Origin: JBBDSJ01 sp040905025
Lineage (GTDB): Bacteria > Pseudomonadota > Gammaproteobacteria > Methylohalomonadales > Methylohalomonadaceae
Reading direction: 5' to 3'
Assembly: GCA_040905025.1 (NCBI GenBank)
Contig: JBBDSJ010000128.1
Span: forward strand, 1-17,043
Length of the DNA: 17,043 bases
In this document: piece after piece, positions 14,078-17,043 of the stretch
How the letters are laid out: each line of letters starts with the position of its first letter
Numbering within the stretch: position 1 is the first letter of the stretch
Made by a program: the position numbers and the translations under genes
Notes under the pieces: generated by a model
What the model was told of the DNA's origin: nothing
Database searches by the model: none
Seen by the model: only the letters and a program-made list of their open reading frames with translations

Positions 14078-15057
14078 GGCGATATTCTGACGCTGAGTTC
14101 ACCCGATGCAAACCGCTGGATCTGATCCTGCTGGCCCAGCAGCAATGCCCCATCGGCATCCACGCCCAGCATTTCACCTTCAATCCGGCGCTCACCAAGA
14201 TGCAACGTTACCTGCCGGCCACGTAATACATCATGTTCGTGCCAGTCACTGCGCAAGCCGGCAAAACCCTGCTGTGGATAGCGTTCAAGACATTGCGACA
14301 GTTCATGAATCAACACGGCGGCCAGGTGATTGCGGGATGGCAAGTCGGCAATAATCTGCGCCAGATCAGTAACCGGTTGATCGATTTTGGTGTTGGCCTG
14401 GACCGGCAGGCGCAAGTTGATGCCGACACCCAGTACCAGCAGACACGGACCGGTAACTTCACCGCGTACCTGCAACAAGATGCCACCAAGCTTGCGGCCA
14501 TCACACAACAAATCATTCGGCCACTTCAGGCCAACGCCACCGTGCCTGCCGTTGCAGGGAACATCGCATGATTTCAATGCGCGTAACACGGCCAGACCGG
14601 CGGCCAGTGACAAACCGGTGACCGGTTCCGGCAAACCGTCGGCACGCCAGGCAATGGAAAGATACAAACCCGCGCCGAGGGGTGATTGCCAGCCATGACC
14701 GTGACGACCACGACCGGCCGATTGATATTCGGCCAGGCAGACTTCACCGTGTTGAACAGCCTGTTCCAGCAGATATTGATTGGTTGAAGCCAGTTCGAAA
14801 AAAACCTTGATCGGGGCATACTGACGTTGCGGCAGGGCGGACTGAATAGACCCGGCATCCAGGCATTCGTAGGGCCGGGCCAACCGATAGCCCTTGCCCT
14901 GTACAGAAAATATATCCAGACCACGTTGACGCAGGGTCTGGATTTGTTTCCAGACGGCGGTGCGGCTGATCCCGGCCGTTGCCGCAAGCGCTTCTCCGGA
15001 ATGGAAACCGCCGTCAGCCAGTTGCGCCAGCAGCCGGGCGCGGCGTTCGTGATTCAC
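14074..15057 (-). CDS. birA: BirA, biotin-protein ligase and likely biotin operon repressor
   Basis: 327 residues. The N-terminal winged helix (about 5-60: SGEALAATAGISRTAVWKQI, then FSVQGKGYRL) marks the bifunctional class that also represses biotin genes as biotinyl-AMP dimers. The catalytic domain has the biotin/adenylate loop GRGRHGHGW (115-123) and KWPNDLL (178-184), with a C-terminal SH3-like domain from about 280. About eight extra residues with Cys and Gly (SCDVPCNGRHGGVG, 163-176) sit before KWPND relative to E. coli BirA. The start is GTG at 15057 with a GAG site 9 bases before it, 16 bases after the VWA-FHA gene stop. It overlaps coaX by 4 bases. Confidence 0.96.
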   Translation of the reverse strand: MNHERRARLLAQLADGGFHSGEALAATAGISRTAVWKQIQTLRQRGLDIFSVQGKGYRLARPYECLDAGSIQSALPQRQYAPIKVFFELASTNQYLLEQAVQHGEVCLAEYQSAGRGRHGHGWQSPLGAGLYLSIAWRADGLPEPVTGLSLAAGLAVLRALKSCDVPCNGRHGGVGLKWPNDLLCDGRKLGGILLQVRGEVTGPCLLVLGVGINLRLPVQANTKIDQPVTDLAQIIADLPSRNHLAAVLIHELSQCLERYPQQGFAGLRSDWHEHDVLRGRQVTLHLGERRIEGEMLGVDADGALLLGQQDQIQRFASGELSVRISP

Positions 15058-15073
15058 GCGTGGATCTCAAGCC

Positions 15074-16816
15074 TTAACGTTTGTCCGGGCTGGTGTCATC
15101 GTCATCATCGTCGTCGTCAGCGTGCCCCGGATTGCCGGTCGCTTCTTTAAAATGTTGCAGGGTGGCATCTTCGGCATCATTATCAGGCAGCAATTCAGGT
15201 GCAATAGTGGCATCTTCATCATCATCGCTGGTATCCGCCTGTGGCGCTGCGGGCGCAGGCTGCGCGGCCGGCATGTCCGGCGGCAGACGCTGGATAGTTG
15301 CCTCTTCATCATCATCAATGAAATCATCCTCGCTTAGCTGAATACCATCGGACGGCTGCGAGTCAACATTGAATCCGTCGTCGTCGTCAATCAACCGATC
15401 CGGATCACCGGCATGTTGCTCGGCGTATACCGTTTGCGACACCACCGTCATGCTGCTGTCGGCCATGTCCGGCATCACGAACTCAAGTTCCCATTTATGC
15501 AGACGGATACGATCACCATGTTTGAGCCGGGTTTCCGTGGTAACCATTTTGTCATTCACGAACGTACCATTAATGCTGCCCTGATCCATGATCCAGAATG
15601 CGTAATCCTTGTACTCGATTAACGCATGCCGGCGACCGATCGTGGTTTCAGGGATCACGACATAATTCAGATATTCGGTATCCGATCCGCCAACGCGGCC
15701 AATCATGGTCGGCTTGCGTCCCAGGTCGTAAGTATTCTGTGAAGTCAGCCCATGCAGATCATTTAAGAAAGCCCGGGCCTCATGTTCGCTTTCTTCATAC
15801 GGTTGCGACTGGCGGCTGCGCCGGATGAGTACCAGCAAAATCGCGAGCAGTACGATGATCAGCACCACCGCCGACGCGATCATGATCAGTGAACGCATGC
15901 GCTCTTCTTCGCCTGATCCGGGCGTCTGCACTGGCACTTCAATAATAACCGGCGCGGGTGGTGGTGCGGGTGGTGGCGCTGCTGCCGGTGTTGGTTCGGG
16001 CTCAGGTTCGGGCAATGCCGCGCGCTTGACTGCGTCATTCATGCGCTTGAACACTCCGGCCAGATCATCGGCGCTGAATGCCCGAAAGTAGTCACCATCA
16101 GTACGGCCGGCGAGGCTTTGAATCAGCTGGAAATCTGCCTCGTTGGTAAAGGCGATACCGAAAATCTGAACTTCAGCCGCTTTGGCTTCAATCGTCAAAT
16201 CGGTACGCAGCCATTCGCTGCGCTGACTTTCCACAGTATTGTCGCCAATGTCGACAATGCCATCGGTCATGAAGACGATAAACCGACGCGCATCAACACG
16301 GCTGTTGTTCTTGAGTTCATACACGGCACGTTCAATTGCCGCCGGACTGTCGGTATAACGACCGCGATAATCAACGGTGTCCAGACTTGCCTTGATTTGT
16401 TCAGCGTTGCCACCAATTTCCACGAATGGCTGCACCAGCCGCACGCTTTCATCAAATACAATAATTGCAATGCGGCTATCGGCAGAAAGCTCATCGATAA
16501 ATTGCCGCACGGCAACCAGCGCGAGCATATCCGGATCGTTTTGCCGCATGCTGCCACTGTTATCCAGTACCAGCACAACATCGTGCTGCAGTGGTTGCAT
16601 GTCTTCCGTCACATCGGGCTCGCTGACGGTTTCTGCGGCTGTATCAGACTCAGCCGATTCATCGGCCTCAGCTGCCAGGTCAGGGCTGTCTGCGATCGGG
16701 TCAGCTGCTGGTACGCCGATATCCAAATCCTGCGCGAACACCGGTTTGCCGGCCAGCAATGCCAGCAAAAGCAAAACCCCCGTTAGCCCCGAACAACGTG
16801 TAAACGGTTTAATCAT
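15074..16816 (-). CDS. VWA - transmembrane - FHA protein, candidate signal transducer
   Basis: 580 residues, start ATG 16816, weak ribosome-binding site. Signal peptide 1-28 (ends PVFA); acidic linker to about 75; von Willebrand A domain about 79-262 with a complete MIDAS (D85, S87, S89 in DNSGSM; T155; D185 in MTDG); Pro/Glu linker 269-290; one membrane helix about 309-331 followed by RRSR, placing the rest in the cytoplasm; FHA domain about 362-455 (IGR 372-374, GRRHALI, then S414, N416 and G417 in GSINGTFVN), which should bind phosphothreonine. The last 110 residues are very acidic and contain DDDEEATI, DDDEDATI and DAEDATL. No kinase or phosphatase is adjacent in this window. First gene of the birA-coaX-SPOR run. 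Specific function unknown. Confidence 0.88.
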   Translation of the reverse strand: MIKPFTRCSGLTGVLLLLALLAGKPVFAQDLDIGVPAADPIADSPDLAAEADESAESDTAAETVSEPDVTEDMQPLQHDVVLVLDNSGSMRQNDPDMLALVAVRQFIDELSADSRIAIIVFDESVRLVQPFVEIGGNAEQIKASLDTVDYRGRYTDSPAAIERAVYELKNNSRVDARRFIVFMTDGIVDIGDNTVESQRSEWLRTDLTIEAKAAEVQIFGIAFTNEADFQLIQSLAGRTDGDYFRAFSADDLAGVFKRMNDAVKRAALPEPEPEPTPAAAPPPAPPPAPVIIEVPVQTPGSGEEERMRSLIMIASAVVLIIVLLAILLVLIRRSRQSQPYEESEHEARAFLNDLHGLTSQNTYDLGRKPTMIGRVGGSDTEYLNYVVIPETTIGRRHALIEYKDYAFWIMDQGSINGTFVNDKMVTTETRLKHGDRIRLHKWELEFVMPDMADSSMTVVSQTVYAEQHAGDPDRLIDDDDGFNVDSQPSDGIQLSEDDFIDDDEEATIQRLPPDMPAAQPAPAAPQADTSDDDEDATIAPELLPDNDAEDATLQHFKEATGNPGHADDDDDDDDTSPDKR

Positions 16817-16862
16817 TTATCGTGACCCGCAGAACATTGTGAGTATTCTTGTTTTAAGAAAG

Positions 16863-16960
16863 CTCTGACTGAATCAGAGAACCCCTGATATTTGGGAAGC
16901 TCTGAGCAGTGGCGCATGGATGCGCCGATTACGAAACCAAAGGACGTAATTAATTCAGAG
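16863..16960. repeat. Compact multi-hairpin element, can fold as a three-way junction
   Basis: First a small hairpin: CTCTGA (16863-16868) with TCAGAG (16874-16879). Then the same arms reappear further apart, CTCTGA (16900-16905) and TCAGAG (16955-16960), enclosing two more perfect stems: GGCGCAT/ATGCGCC (16911-16917 with 16920-16926) and ATTACG/CGTAAT (16928-16933 with 16945-16950). It lies 47 bases upstream of the VWA-FHA gene. It could be a dispersed DNA repeat or a structured RNA. The remaining bases to 17043 show nothing I recognise. Confidence 0.55.
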
Positions 16961-17043
16961 GTCTCCTGGAAAACATTATCACTGATCTACCCCACTACTG
17001 AAACCGCCAGGTGCGCGTTGTACAGGATTCAGGGCTCATTGCC

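Noticed and set aside
15081..15341. Serine-rich plus-strand open frame opposite the VWA-FHA tail
   Set aside because: Antisense of the Asp codon runs (GAT/GAC) of the acidic tail, which read as serine runs.

Overview
The window looks like chromosomal DNA of a ubiquinone-making gammaproteobacterium. Three things point that way: the order spoT - ridA - recG, a ubiC-ubiA pair, and a birA-coaX-SPOR gene-tRNA block like the one pseudomonads and relatives carry. Gene content and protein similarity fit a free-living, Pseudomonas/Chromatiales-like lineage, but the sequence alone does not fix the genus. Nothing looks like a prophage or plasmid. The non-core parts are small toxin-antitoxin cassettes and several families of dispersed palindromic repeats in the intergenic gaps.

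Left part (1-8040, mostly + strand). The window opens inside spoT. Between spoT and ridA lies a 1.4-kb insert with a complete RelE toxin / Phd-YefM antitoxin pair (- strand) and its palindromic operator, then a 73-residue protein coupled to a broken upstream gene. ridA overlaps recG. A repeat-filled gap follows, with a REPIN-like pair and two other palindromic families. Then come ubiC, ubiA and an exported MpaA-like M14 carboxypeptidase that starts just after ubiA. A strong terminator-like hairpin lies inside the ubiA coding sequence.

Middle (8100-9850). This is an alkylation-repair cluster: alkB (- strand) and alkA (+ strand) flank the wreck of ada. Only the first part of the methyltransferase domain and its extreme C-terminus remain, joined out of frame at a likely microhomology deletion. 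The ada stop still overlaps the alkB start.

Right part (9851-16816, all - strand, transcribed right to left). The order is a VWA-TM-FHA membrane protein, birA, coaX, a SPOR-like protein, tRNA-Thr(UGU), a TPR lipid-free exported protein, and an L,D-transpeptidase. Most junctions are overlaps of 1-4 bases or gaps under 70 bases, so this may be one long transcript with a tRNA in its middle. The TPR protein and the L,D-transpeptidase end in the same kind of NTF2-like domain, which suggests a two-component cell-wall module. Upstream of the VWA-FHA gene is a compact element that can fold as a three-way junction.

The observations I rate highest are the ada deletion relic, the VWA-FHA protein with three repeated acidic Ala-Thr motifs in its tail, the domain-sharing TPR/L,D-transpeptidase pair, the intragenic terminator in ubiA, and the junction-forming element at the right edge.
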